From assembly GCA_021234155.1 (NCBI GenBank), contig JAJEKV010000051.1:7412761-7476760 (forward strand): 64,000 bases of DNA. Reading direction: 5' to 3'. Origin of the DNA: Isoetes taiwanensis. Lineage: Eukaryota > Streptophyta > Lycopodiopsida > Isoetales > Isoetaceae. Under the pieces are notes generated by a model. The model was given only the letters and a program-made list of their open reading frames with translations. It was not told the origin of the DNA and did not search any database. Position numbers and translations under genes: made by a program. Of the stretch, positions 1-9,577 are shown piece after piece. The first letter of the stretch is position 1. Every line of letters begins with the position of its first letter.

Positions 1-1116
1 TCGTAAGGTTGGGCAGTTGTGGGAAAATGATAGATGGATTACTTGGATAAGATTTAAAGCTCTAGTTCCAGGTGTTGGGGAAGGTGATGGGAAGGTCTTT
101 AGGAAGATTATGGTGAATGTCAATACAGTCTCTGGCATTGTAGGGGAAGAAGATAGGTGGTTGTGTGGGGATGGGGCAGAATATAAAGTCAAAAAGTTGT
201 ATGGATTGCTAATGCCACAGTCCCCATTAAAGGCTGCAGACAGGTTGGGATTAGATCAAGCAGAAACCAAGGGTCTATTGACAAGGTCTTGGGTCTCCTT
301 ATGTTCCAAAAAGATCCAATTCTTTCGCTGGATCAGTCTACAAGAAGGTGTATACACTATGACATGGCTGTTGAACAAGGGTGTTGTTCAACATGATCTC
401 TGCCCTCTAGGATGTGGAGCGTCAGAGACAATGGATCATCTTTTCTTTTGTCCGATTATAGGAGACTTCTGGAGGTGGGTTTGTCCAATTATTGGGCTAC
501 AGATGTGTCAGCTATCATGGCCGGCCATTCTAGCCAGTATAGGTGCAGATATTATTCAACTCAATATATCATTGTGGTGCATTTGGAAACACCGATGTGG
601 TGTAGCTCTTGGAGGACTGACCGCTTCAGTAACAAGGATTCAGAACAGCTTCAACATGGAGGTAGCCCTCATGGCCTTGGCCCACCACAGGAAGTTTGGC
701 CGCAATTATAACAAGAACTTGGATAGAATTGGCAGTATAAGGGGATTCTATTCATTTTTCAAATGTAACTGGGATCTGGATTTAAGCAGCATGCAGTAAG
801 GGTTTATGATCTGTCCGACATCTATCAGGATGTTGGATGGAGGATCTTCGTCTTCAGCGGGGTTTTCTCCTAAGTTCTTGTTGCTTGGAATTGGCTGCTA
901 ACTCCATATAGTATCTAAGCCTGGATGAAGATGGTTTTTCCTATAGTAATCCAGGGGTAGGGAAGATTGGAGTGGTAGTTTTTAGTACAATCCTTGACAC
1001 TTACGAGTTATATCCGCTTTGTGATAATTCTTTCAATCAATCCCATTTGGGGATATCCTATGTAAATTTTTATATATTAATACATACTCTTACCCTCAAA
1101 AAAAAAAATAAAAAAT
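1..1116 (+). mobile_element. 3' end of a poly(A)-tailed LINE (L1-type), cut by the window edge
   Basis: The sequence holds the C-terminal part of a LINE ORF2, about 300 bases of 3' untranslated sequence and an A-rich tail at roughly 1098-1116. Immediately after the tail the sequence becomes colinear with 26932 onward, so the LINE sits at or beside the boundary of the duplicated F-box locus. The left end of the element lies outside the window, so its target duplication cannot be checked. Confidence 0.8.
17..799 (+). CDS. LINE ORF2 C-terminal fragment with zf-RVT zinc-binding domain
   Basis: The frame is open to the left edge (residues before position 17 are coding), so this is a partial reading frame; the codon at 17 is TTG and is not a real start. 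Around residues 95-155 lies the reverse-transcriptase-associated zinc-binding domain common in plant LINE ORF2 proteins. It shows the lead-in KIQFFRWISLQEGVYTMTWL, then a CPLGCGASETMDHLFFC pattern with Cys, Cys, His and Cys, then FWRWV. The end at 799 precedes the 3' untranslated region and A tail. The fragment contains none of the catalytic palm motifs, which would lie upstream. The zinc domain is thought to act in nucleic-acid binding during target-primed reverse transcription. The frame is uninterrupted here, so the copy is younger than the LINEs at 12.6-17 kb and 58.7-63.2 kb. Confidence 0.75.
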   Translation: MWENDRWITWIRFKALVPGVGEGDGKVFRKIMVNVNTVSGIVGEEDRWLCGDGAEYKVKKLYGLLMPQSPLKAADRLGLDQAETKGLLTRSWVSLCSKKIQFFRWISLQEGVYTMTWLLNKGVVQHDLCPLGCGASETMDHLFFCPIIGDFWRWVCPIIGLQMCQLSWPAILASIGADIIQLNISLWCIWKHRCGVALGGLTASVTRIQNSFNMEVALMALAHHRKFGRNYNKNLDRIGSIRGFYSFFKCNWDLDLSSMQ

Positions 1117-1720
1117 ATTAGATTTTTTGTTAGAGATCACTATGGAATAAGTGCTGAGAAATGTTTCTTGAAATCCATGTTAACCATGGCTCCAAGTGTT
1201 GTTGCGTTGTACTAGAGAGTTGATGTTTCAACAGATTCCAATGTCTTTGCCAAGCCTTTGGAAGACAACAAAAACTACATTTTTTATTTTTGTGGCTAAA
1301 AATTAGCGCTGCTTTTAACGACATTGATATAAGGAACTTTATATTACAAATTACAGAGGCAAAAGAACATTATCAAAGCATGTACTTTTTGTGAAAAGTA
1401 ACTAAACGTGCTTTTGACTAGTTAATAGAACATTATCAAAGCATGTAATTTCTGTAAAAAGTAACCAAACATGCTTTTGACTAGCTAATATTTTTTTTTT
1501 CTGAAACACATTACCCTTGGAGCATAAAATTTTAGCCCTAACAGAGTTAAAGGGGGGAATAAATAATATTTTCAGTACTGAATGCTTCGAAGGTGCTTGA
1601 CTGACGTGAAAATGCTCCTGAGCTTTATGGTTTGACCCATGATGAAGCAACATAAAGTATGACATGTTTTAGCTATCCATGTTAACTTTATTTCTCCTTA
1701 TAAACACTTTATTTTTTTAT
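1113..1720. repeat. Segmental duplication copy 1, part downstream of the F-box gene
   Basis: This stretch is closely similar to 26932-27495. Both contain the run starting TTAGAGATCACTATGGAATA and the same tail into the F-box stop codon. It represents the 3' flank of the minus-strand F-box gene. Small indels distinguish the copies. No gene of its own is seen. Confidence 0.85.
1364..1492. repeat. Two-copy tandem repeat of about 66 bp
   Basis: The unit contains GAACATTATCAAAGCATGTA followed by a run ending in TGCTTTTGACTAG, and is present twice head to tail. The same tandem pair occurs in the paralogous locus at 27121-27243, so it predates the locus duplication. Confidence 0.75.
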
Positions 1721-1941
1721 TTTATAGATTGAAATCTGGCTTTGGTGGACAAATCATCTCGTCTAAAGCTCCTCAATACACAATAGTTGTCTCTCATCAT
1801 GCGATAATTGTGTGGCCAAATAGTGGCTTCTTTTATGGTTCTAGGAATCTCAAATGTCTTCCATGTATTTTTGGAAAGACAATAAACTAGAATTTCGAAA
1901 ATATCAGCATGTTCATCTTTATTTTCTTCTTTAATGAAGTA
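1717..1941 (-). pseudogene. F-box gene copy 1, 3' terminal piece (separated by the Helitron)
   Basis: Read on the minus strand from 1941 to the TAA at 1717-1719, this encodes about 74 residues collinear with the C-terminus of the F-box protein at 27493-28590. It includes CLSKNTWKTFEIPRT and ends RFQSIK (RFQSVK in the intact copy). The piece is in frame and free of stops. Its upstream continuation lies 7.6 kb away at 9578. The junction falls after the codons for IACI in the intact paralogue. Together with 9578-10413 it forms one broken gene. Confidence 0.9.
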
Positions 1942-1970
1942 CTAGTAACGGGTGCCCGACGTTGCCGGGC
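1942..1970 (-). other. Helitron 3' terminus: hairpin plus CTAG
   Basis: On the plus strand CTAG (1942-1945) is followed after 8 bases by GCCCGACGTTGCCGGGC, a 7-bp stem with one mismatch and a GTT loop. Reversed, this is hairpin, short spacer and CTAG, with T as the flanking base. It fits the known Helitron 3' terminator. Confidence 0.85.
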
Positions 1971-2053
1971 ATAACTATGGTTTCATTTTTGAAATTGAAC
2001 TTAAGTCCTTGCTTTTGGAAATGTGTTGCCTCTTGTAGCATTCGAATAATTAG

Positions 2054-2172
2054 TTGTTTGTTCTATATGTTCTACACCTTCACTTTGAGTTGTGTAGATG
2101 TAAGGGGTGGACAATTGTTTGTTCTATATGTTCTACAAACCTTCACTTTGAGTTGTGTAGATGTAGAAGGTG
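2054..2172. repeat. Two-copy tandem repeat of about 61 bp in the Helitron 3' subterminal region
   Basis: TTGTTTGTTCTATATGTTCT followed by a TTCACTTTGAGTTGTGTAGA segment occurs at 2054 and again at 2115. A looser repeat built on GGGGCATTAATGTAT follows at about 2246 and 2295. Subterminal repeats are common in non-autonomous DNA transposons. No gene is seen in 2173-3240, which is AT-rich. Confidence 0.7.
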
Positions 2173-3869
2173 CATAGATTTGGGGTAGTTTCATTTTGTT
2201 TATATTGATATATCTTGGCATTGGACATTGGACTTGATACTAAATAGGGGCATTAATGTATATTGTGTGTTGGACAATGGACTTGTACTAAAAGAGGGGC
2301 ATTAATGTATGTTGTATATTGACTTGCTCTGGAAGTGGACGTACACAATATGAAAATTCCATATGTGTCAACTTTTTATAACCTTACTAATCTAATTAAA
2401 TGAAAAATCAAAATGAAAATTATGACTAATTGCGAAGGAAAGTAGAGCTATAATTTATCCCTCTTAGTTATTGGATGAATGTACTGAGTGAATATGTATG
2501 ATTATTAAGTTTTGTAAATCTTTCTGATCATTGTTAGGCCTTGGCAATGAAAGCCTTATATTGGAGTTGGTATAGCGGGCTGGGAAGGGGATGGAGCGAT
2601 ATCAATTTAATTTTTGTATTTTAGTAGTATAGAGAATTTTGTGAATTTAAAATTGATGTTAGATTTTGGAGAGAGAAAGGGAGGGGTTGATAAAGAAGCA
2701 TGAAGGTTTCATTTGGCGAGAAGACTTGGAACGGTCATAGGGTAGGGGATAGGATCTAAAAGTAAAGAAAATGCTTGGCTGAGGTCATAGAGAAGGAGAT
2801 GTGGATTGGACATGGAATTTAAGCTTTCTAAAATAATAATTACAAATATAGTTCTTCAAGAATGTTGCACATATGTACTGCACGTACTGCAGAATAAGGT
2901 TGATCTATGATGATGCAAAAAAACTTGTAGTATAAGTTCTTTTGCATGTACTATATTCTATAGAGACGCTCCATCTTTGCAATTTCGAGTGGACATAAAG
3001 AACTTGTTACTGTTACCTGCTATTGATCAATGCTTGCTAAAGAAGACTTACTTTTGCAGTGGAGCCTCTAAACTATGTGATAATCGGGGACTCAATTTCA
3101 TGAGCTCTTTGAATCTTATAGTTGCAACATTTGAAAAGACATGACAGTAGCTTGTCATTGATATTAATGATGTATGATAAGTTTGTATCGATAAGGTACA
3201 CACTGTCCTTATTAAAACCAAAATGGCACACCTTTGCCAAGAACTGTTTGTTTCCAAAACTTAGGAGACAACTGATGAACAGCTTGCATCATTTGATGTT
3301 CCCGGTCTGCTTGCAAGGTAAGACACACATTTGTGAAGGGTGCCACGCATCCAGTCAATTTGACATTGCCCAATAGCTTCTGAAACTGTAAACTGCAAGC
3401 ATGTCGAAGTTCAGGAGAAAAAGAACTGAAAATATAAAGATGTAAGAAAAATAAGATATTGTAGCTTATCAAGTTAAGTGAATGGAACTAAAATAATGTT
3501 CAAATATAAACCAACCCATTGCCGTTTACGGGTGCTTTGTTCAGGCCAAGAATCAAGTTGCTCTGTCACCGCAAGGGCAAACATATGAGCTCGACACAAA
3601 CCTTCAGGACTGAGATCACTTTGTTGCCGTTTGTTCTTGAAGTCCCACGATCCCAAATTCTCCTGCATGGTTATGCTGCTGAGTTAAACCACATACATGC
3701 AGGCCTCACATCATGCAATAATGCACTGTGACATCTAAATCTTTCAACATGGAGCCTTGTTATCATGTTTAAAGATATACTTTAAGAAGACAAACCTTGA
3801 GAAAACCACGAACGCCTGCTTCTTCAAGGCCCTCGCGGCAAGCTGCTTCAACTGTTTCATCTGTCTCCT

Positions 3870-3873
3870 AGCC
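3870..3873. other. Left target-site duplication AGCC of the foldback element
   Basis: AGCC here and at 6786-6789 flank the element. The next outer base differs (T versus C), so the duplication is 4 bp. Confidence 0.7.
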
Positions 3874-3987
3874 GGGTGTTTTTTTGCTGGTGGTGTACAA
3901 AAAAACGAAATTCAAGCACTAAATCAGCACCTTCATAGATAACATGTATGATCGGGGCTTCACATGACTAATATGCTCATTCTCGAG

Positions 3988-5935
3988 CTGCGACTCGCAG
4001 CAGTGTTTCAGGTTATGTTCTATGCTCTCATGCAGAGGAGGGGCTTCCTCTTGCATGGGTTGACCTTTCGTGGCATTTCCTATCATTCTTGTTTCTCTTC
4101 GACCTGACCTTTCCTGGCGTATCCCTTCCTGGCGTTTCTTATCGTTCTCGGTTCTCTTCTACCTTGGCCTGCGTTGACCTTTCCTGGCGCATCCCTTCTG
4201 GCGTTTCCTATCTTTCGTATCTCTTCCTATCCTTTCGTCTAGCTTCTACCTCGGCATTCCTCCACTATGGGGCAATTCTTGAGCCTTCATCACCGGATCG
4301 GCCGGGAAGTTCTCTTCTTTCGAGGCGTTTGTTTGTGTCATGCAGTGTGGCTTTCGAGAATGCAGATCGATCCAAGCCGGATCGCGATTCTCGAGCAGGG
4401 CGAGCATGCAAGAGTTGCATCGTTGCTGCATGCATTGCATGCATTTCGGACCTCTCATCCGGTTAGGGGATCGCTATTTCTTCTGCATTAGCCTTGACTT
4501 CTCATCGGGCTTTCTCTTAAGCCCGGTGATGTTTCCGAGGTTATGTTCTATGCTCTCCCTCCCTCCCTCCCTTAAGTATTTTGTTTATATATGTTGTTCG
4601 CGTGCGCGGCGCTTTAATCGACCCCTCGCTTTTTCGAGGTTTTTGTTCTTCTCTATTGTGTTTTGTGGTCTTATGCGGAGTGCAGGCGTTGCGGCGTTGG
4701 TTTCTTTTTGGGCGTGGGTTTTGGGAAGTTTAGCGCGGCGTTGTCTAAATTACTTGCCTAGGAGCTTATCGCTAGAGGTTTTCCTCGAAAACCGAAAGGC
4801 CGAGGTTTTTAATCCGCGATAAGCCCTAAGCGGTACACTAACCAAACATCTATGATATATTTTTGTATTTTGGGGTCAGGTGTTATGGTGGATATTCCCT
4901 GTATTTTTGTTTTGGGTAGCTTGCGATATCTGCTACCCACTCTCTCTCATTGTAATTACAGCTGTTTGCGGGATGAATAGAAAAGCCCCATCCATAAAGC
5001 GGTGTAATTAATTACAATAGAGAATGGTAGCCGCAATATCGCAAATACCCAAAACAAAAAAACAAAAATATCCGGGCCATAACACCTGACCCCAAAATAC
5101 AAAAATATATCATAAATGTTTAATAATGTCCTGGGGCTTATCGCCGGGATTAAAAACCCACGCCTTCGGTTTTCGAGGAAAACCCTAGCGATAAGCTCCT
5201 AGGGGGTTTAGACAACGCCACGCTAAACTTCCCAAAACCCACGCCCAAAAGAAACCAACGCGCAACGTACCAGACCAAGATAAGACCACAAAACACAATA
5301 GAGAAGAACAAAACCCTCGAAAAAGCGAGGGTTGATTAAGCGCCGGTACACGCGAACAACATATATAAACAAAATACTTAAGGGAGGGAGGGAGGGAGAG
5401 CATAGAACATAACCTCAAACATCACTACAAGAGAAAGAGAAAGCGATGAGAAGTCAAGGCGTAATGCAGGAAGAAATAGCGATCCCTAACCGGATGAGAG
5501 GCCCGAAATGCATGCAATGCATGCAGCAACGATGTAACTCTGCATGCTCGTCTGCTCGAGAATCGCGATCCGTCGGACGATCTGATTCTCGAGCCGCGAC
5601 TGATGACACAACAACGCCCGAAAGAAGAGAACTTCCCGCCGATCCGGAGATGAAGGCTCAAGAATTGCCCCATAGTGGAGGAATGCCGAGGTAGAAGCGA
5701 GACGAAGAAGGATAGGGAAGAGATACGAGAAAGATAGGAAACGCCAGAAGGGATGCGCCAGAAAGGTCAACGCAGCCAAGGTAGAAGAGAACCGAGAACG
5801 ATAAGAAACGCGTGAAGGGATACGCCAGAAAGGTCAGTCGAAGAGAAACAAGAATGATAGGAAATGCCACGAAAGGTCAACCCATGCAAGAGGAAGCCCT
5901 CTCGCATGAGAGCATAGAACATAACCTCAAACAAC
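3988..5935. repeat. Inverted arms of the foldback element (centre near 4970)
   Basis: Plus-strand sequence from about 3988 to 4950 recurs as the reverse complement from about 5935 back to 5010. For example, ATGTTCTATGCTCTC followed by CCTTCCCTCC-type runs at 4540-4575 is mirrored at 5385-5415. The arms differ by many small indels. The spacer of about 60-90 bp is itself partly palindromic (ATATTGCGGCTACC-like runs on both sides). Confidence 0.85.
4764..4824. other. Nested stem-loop cassette in the left foldback arm
   Basis: GCTTATCGC (4764-4772) pairs perfectly with GCGATAAGC (4816-4824). Inside is GGTTTTCCTCGAAAACC, a second hairpin, then a GAGGTTTTTAATCC run. The mirror copy is at about 5138-5198. 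The layout resembles the 3' ends of the LINE copies at 17.0, 32.2 and 54.3 kb. Confidence 0.7.
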
Positions 5936-6635
5936 GGGCTTAAGAGAAAGCGCCGATGAGAAGTCAAGGCGAATGCGTGAAGAAATAGCGATCCCCTAAC
6001 CGGATGAGAGGCCCGAAATGCATGCAATGCATGCGTGCAACGTAACGACTTTGCATGCTCAGTTCGCTCGAGAATCGCGATCCGCCGGATCGATTCGTGC
6101 ATTCTCGAAGCGCACTCGCATGACACAACAACGCCCCGAAAGAAGAGAACTTCCCGTCGATCCGAGATGAAGGCTCAAGAATTGCCCCATAGTGGAGGAA
6201 TGCCGAGGTAGAAGCGAGACGAGAAGGATAGGAAGAGATACGAGAAAGATAGGAAACGCCAGGAAGGGATGCGCCAGGAAAGGTCAACGCAGGCCAAGGT
6301 AGAAGAGAACCGAGAACGATAAGAAACGCCAGGAAGGGATACGCCAGGAAAGGTCAGGTCGAAGAGAAACAAGAATGATAGGAAATGCCACGAAAGGTCA
6401 ACCCATGCAAGAGGAAGCCCCTCCTCTGCATGAGAGCATAGAACATAACCTGAAACACTGCTGGGCGAAGAGAAAGCGCCGATGAGAAGCTGAAGGCGAA
6501 TGCAGGAAGAAATAGCGATCCCCTAACCGGATGAGAGGCCCGAAATGCATGCAATGCATGCAGGCAACGCATGCAACTCTTGCATGCTCGTCTGGCTCGA
6601 GAATCGCGATCCGTCGGATCGATCTGCATTATGTT
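5405..6635. repeat. Tandem copies of a roughly 520-bp arm unit (two full, one partial)
   Basis: The unit opening with GAGAAAGCGCCGATGAGAAG-like sequence recurs near 5428, 5945 and 6470. Each unit has a short palindromic ATGCATGCAATGCATGCA core followed by CTCGAGAATCGCGATCC. Unit 3 stops at about 6635. The left arm holds the same unit in inverse orientation. The unit copies differ chiefly by 1-5 base indels. Confidence 0.85.
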
Positions 6636-6663
6636 ATACATAACTAAAGAACATCCTAATATT

Positions 6664-6722
6664 TTTTGAAGGGCAATGAAGGGCAAGGGAAGGGCAATGA
6701 AGGGTAGCTTGAAGGGCAATCA
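6664..6722. repeat. Short GAAGGGCAAT-type tandem repeat
   Basis: Several imperfect copies of GAAGGGCAA(T/G) lie near the right end of the foldback element. Confidence 0.6.
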
Positions 6723-6815
6723 GCACCCGTTAAGCACCCTATGTCCTGGACTGCTTTATTGTACACCACCAATAAAAAAAGACCCAGCCGCCCTACAGGA
6801 GCATCAGAAGTCCTT

Positions 6816-9577
6816 ACTTATTTCAAATAATATGTTAACCAAAATTGGATCTTAACAGTGTCAAAATTCGAACTGAAAGTTACAACTAAATCAATTTTGT
6901 AAGAAACATTCTGCTCACCTGTCTACTTGTACCATGAGGAATTAAGAATTCATGCATCAAACAACCCTACAAATCCTTCAATCAGTTTTCATTACCAGTG
7001 CAAAACTCAGATCGAAAAGCTTTTATCAAAGCTTAAATAGCTATTGGCTTATGTCCCATCTTATATCATATTACTATTGACTGTAATACCTTAGGAAATA
7101 AAAGACCATTCCCACTCTTGGATGTGATCATAAGCACTTCTAGTCATGCAATGGGTTGTCATTGCATGTCTTTCCTTCTCGATGTCTGTAGGGGATACAC
7201 CTGAATTTAAAATAAGACCGTCATCTTAAGGAAAAGGATAATTAAGAAGAAAAACATGTGATATAGATGCAAAAATACACAATTGCCCAAATCTATAAGC
7301 AAATTCACAGGCCCAACTATAACGTTATGGCATCCACTGAAGTCTGCGTTCATAGAAGGTTTGCTCATCTTCCAGAAGTCTACTTACGTCCATCCACTAA
7401 ACTCTTAGCTCGAGCTATAATCTTACATGCATCCACGGAACTCTCTATTCATAAAAGATTTGCTCATCTTCCAAAGTAGACTTCCAGCTGATAGCTTTGC
7501 TATATTTTCAGGTGACCTAACAGTGTTCCTCAGTCTCAAGCAAATCAAAATAATCATGCAAACATGTATCCATGGATGCAAGAAACATGTTTCAGTTATT
7601 AAGTCAAATATCAGCTACTCTTCCACTGCTATAGATTACATGTTTAAAGCTATTATTTCCCTTAACCTTAGAAATTTGCAACCACATCAAGCATAACCAC
7701 AATTGAAAAGCTTCAAAACGTGTATCCGCTGGGCAATAGGAAATAATAGAGAATAACCTGATTTTCTATCCTGGCAGAGTATTTAGAAGCTCTGCAAACT
7801 ATAAACTCTTCAGCAAGATTAGGTTTGCCAGACCTAGAGTTAGTGTCTGCCTCCAACAAATCCTAGCTCCAACTTGCAAAAATAGAAGGCAATACTTTGT
7901 GGAATATATATTAGATGATTTCTAGCTCTTTCTTCTACTCTATCATCCATAATCGTGAAAAACCTGTACACATCCTATTGTTTATACAAAAGAAAAAGCA
8001 AAATAGAGTATGCTCACCATAGGAATGACGGCCAGATATAAAACCTTGATTCACGCTTTGCCATCTGGAAGCCTAATCCCTATTACCATCAAGCTAGCCA
8101 TCAATTGCATCCTCCATAGCCGGCGCCAAGGAAACCTCCAGCTTCTTAACCAAACAAAAACAAATACCACAGAGGGCAAATATGTAACAAACCTTCATGA
8201 TGCCCACCAAAGAGAGTCTAGTATCTTAAAGGCATCTGCACACCACTAACGATTTGAATCAGCCATTTGCGCATTGCATGTTGATGCAAATACCTGCCTG
8301 AGATACCTTGAAGAAAAGAAGTCTTGACCATAACTACATATCCAAGCAAGCGTAGCAGTCATGCCGAGGATAAGGCATCCATAATGTGCTCTATTGCAAC
8401 ACCTAAAGACTGGCCTGCATACAAACAGATGTCAACATTACCCAGCAAATAATGAATTACATTTACGCTTGCAAGGATTTAACACATAGAAAGAGTTACC
8501 TTAGTAGGGGAGCAATGAACTCATATTTATAAACAATCATATCAGTGAAAGTGAGAGTATCCATACTCATAGCATTACATGCTTCCATGAGAGTGAGTAC
8601 CATGGAAAAATACATGAACAATAAAGCATGTGAACCACACCTTTGCAAGAGTCAATGAGTGGGAGTAACTGACTACCTCATGTTGAAACACACTTGTTAC
8701 TTCATCTATTGCTTCATGTGAATATATGCTACTTCATAGGATAAAAGGATCAAAATTATCCCATGCAGTCCAACCCTAGGATATGCATCAGCACTTAGAA
8801 TACCTAATACTTTAAAAAGACCATGGTAGCAAGTTTAGTGATACAGTGAAAACATAGAAACAAAGGGACTTCCCAGCTTTCCTGATTGAGCTACTTCCAA
8901 TATCCTGATGGAGCTCAGGGACCAGATGAATTACCTCCTGCTTATATGCTTATCAAACCTTAAAGACAAAGACATTAAGTGTATCTTTGTCAGATGTTCA
9001 CATTGCCAAAACAATATGGAGAGGAAGTTCCTAAACACAGATGCACTAAATCATTTATAAGGTTGTTCCCAGATGCTCAAAATCATTTCCAGAGAAATCG
9101 CAGTATGGTCTCTCCTTACATAAAATTTGTTGCCGAATTTCAATAGCTCGCTTATGCCCATAGAACAAAATATAAATTTTACATCAACGACGGCATGGTA
9201 CCTGAGGCCCAATCGCTGGGCAAGAAATCTGAAGATGGGGCGCCCTAAAAAATTTCTTCAAAGCCGAACCCCTCCTGCGGATTCGACGCAAACAACAGCA
9301 AAGATGGGCGGTGTGCAAATCATGCCGAAGAACTTCGACAAAGCCAACAAACTCCTTTTCGATAGGTCGAAAAGGAAAATCGTAATAGAATAGAATAGAG
9401 CATATCAGAAAAATAAACTTCTAAATCATAGGAAACGGCACAAACTCGATTTTTGGAATGCTGGAAATTTTTTCCGGCACCTAAAACCTTTAAAACCTTA
9501 GGAAATTATTCTTAAGAGAAAATCCAAAAAGTTTTCGGGTAGTCGGGAAAACCAAATTTAAACAATAGATAGATAGA
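6816..9577 (-). other. AT-rich 5' part of the Helitron, likely intronic or flank sequence of the captured gene
   Basis: No convincing exon is recognised. A GC-richer block at about 9180-9390 ends, on the minus strand, with a splice-donor-like CAG/GTACC. It could be a first exon or 5' untranslated exon of the captured Nudix gene, but its translation does not match the family. A smaller block near 8040-8150 is similarly ambiguous. Confidence 0.35.

Larger units (their letters stand above)
3874..6785. mobile_element. 2.9-kb foldback DNA element with TIRs and AGCC target duplication
   Basis: The left end (3874-3900) begins GGGTGTTTTTTTGCTGG. The right end (6760-6785), read in reverse complement, begins GGGTCTTTTTTTATTGG; both then share TGGTGTACAA. 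AGCC stands directly outside both ends (3870-3873 and 6786-6789). Removing the element rejoins a Nudix box, which supports these borders independently. Internally it is dominated by roughly 1-kb inverted arms and tandem copies of the arm sequence. No transposase is seen. The superfamily is unclear: 4-bp duplications and GGG-type ends do not fit CACTA, Mutator or PIF cleanly. Confidence 0.8.
3261..6815 (-). pseudogene. Nudix hydrolase gene relic (plant NUDT12/13/16/17-like), captured in the Helitron
   Basis: Nudix enzymes cleave nucleoside diphosphates linked to another moiety, using the box GX5EX7REUXEEXGU. Minus-strand exons with GT-AG borders and phase-0 joins are visible. The Nudix-box exon is split into 6786 to about 6815 and 3796-3873. 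A second exon (3516-3662) encodes a stretch with LGSWDFKNKR, AHMFALAVTEQLDSWPE and RKRQW. The last exon (3261-3392) encodes FTVSEAIGQCQIDWMR and ends in TAA. The order and motifs match plant Nudix proteins of this subgroup. Damage: two TAG codons where K and the W of GGWE are expected, one residue missing between the conserved E and RE, and the foldback insertion inside the box. Only the catalytic box and C-terminal half are recognised; upstream exons were not found. It cannot make an enzyme. Confidence 0.85.
1942..9577 (-). mobile_element. Helitron carrying Nudix gene exons, inserted in F-box copy 1
   Basis: Copy 2 of the F-box locus reads straight through (near 27712) where copy 1 has 7.6 kb of extra sequence, which defines the insertion. 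On the minus strand the insert ends with a GC-rich hairpin (1954-1970), a short spacer and CTAG (1942-1945). The next base is T and no target duplication is visible. The other end begins TC (TCTATCTATCTATTG). These are the classic Helitron termini: 5'-TC, subterminal 3' hairpin, CTRR-3' and insertion between A and T. No Rep/helicase coding sequence is seen, so the element is non-autonomous. It contains a captured minus-strand Nudix gene with introns and a nested foldback element (3874-6785); without the latter it is about 4.7 kb. The right boundary is uncertain by 2-3 bases because of TA microhomology. Confidence 0.85.

Noticed and set aside
4089-6719. Several 60-160 residue frames in the foldback arms
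   Set aside because: The frames recur because the arms and tandem units recur; they are shifted by indels between units and show no protein family.
6816-9577. N-terminal Nudix exons
   Set aside because: Candidate blocks at about 8040-8150 and 9180-9390 were translated by eye in the minus frames and did not match the expected ARTGR..QRY or AGCIPY signatures.
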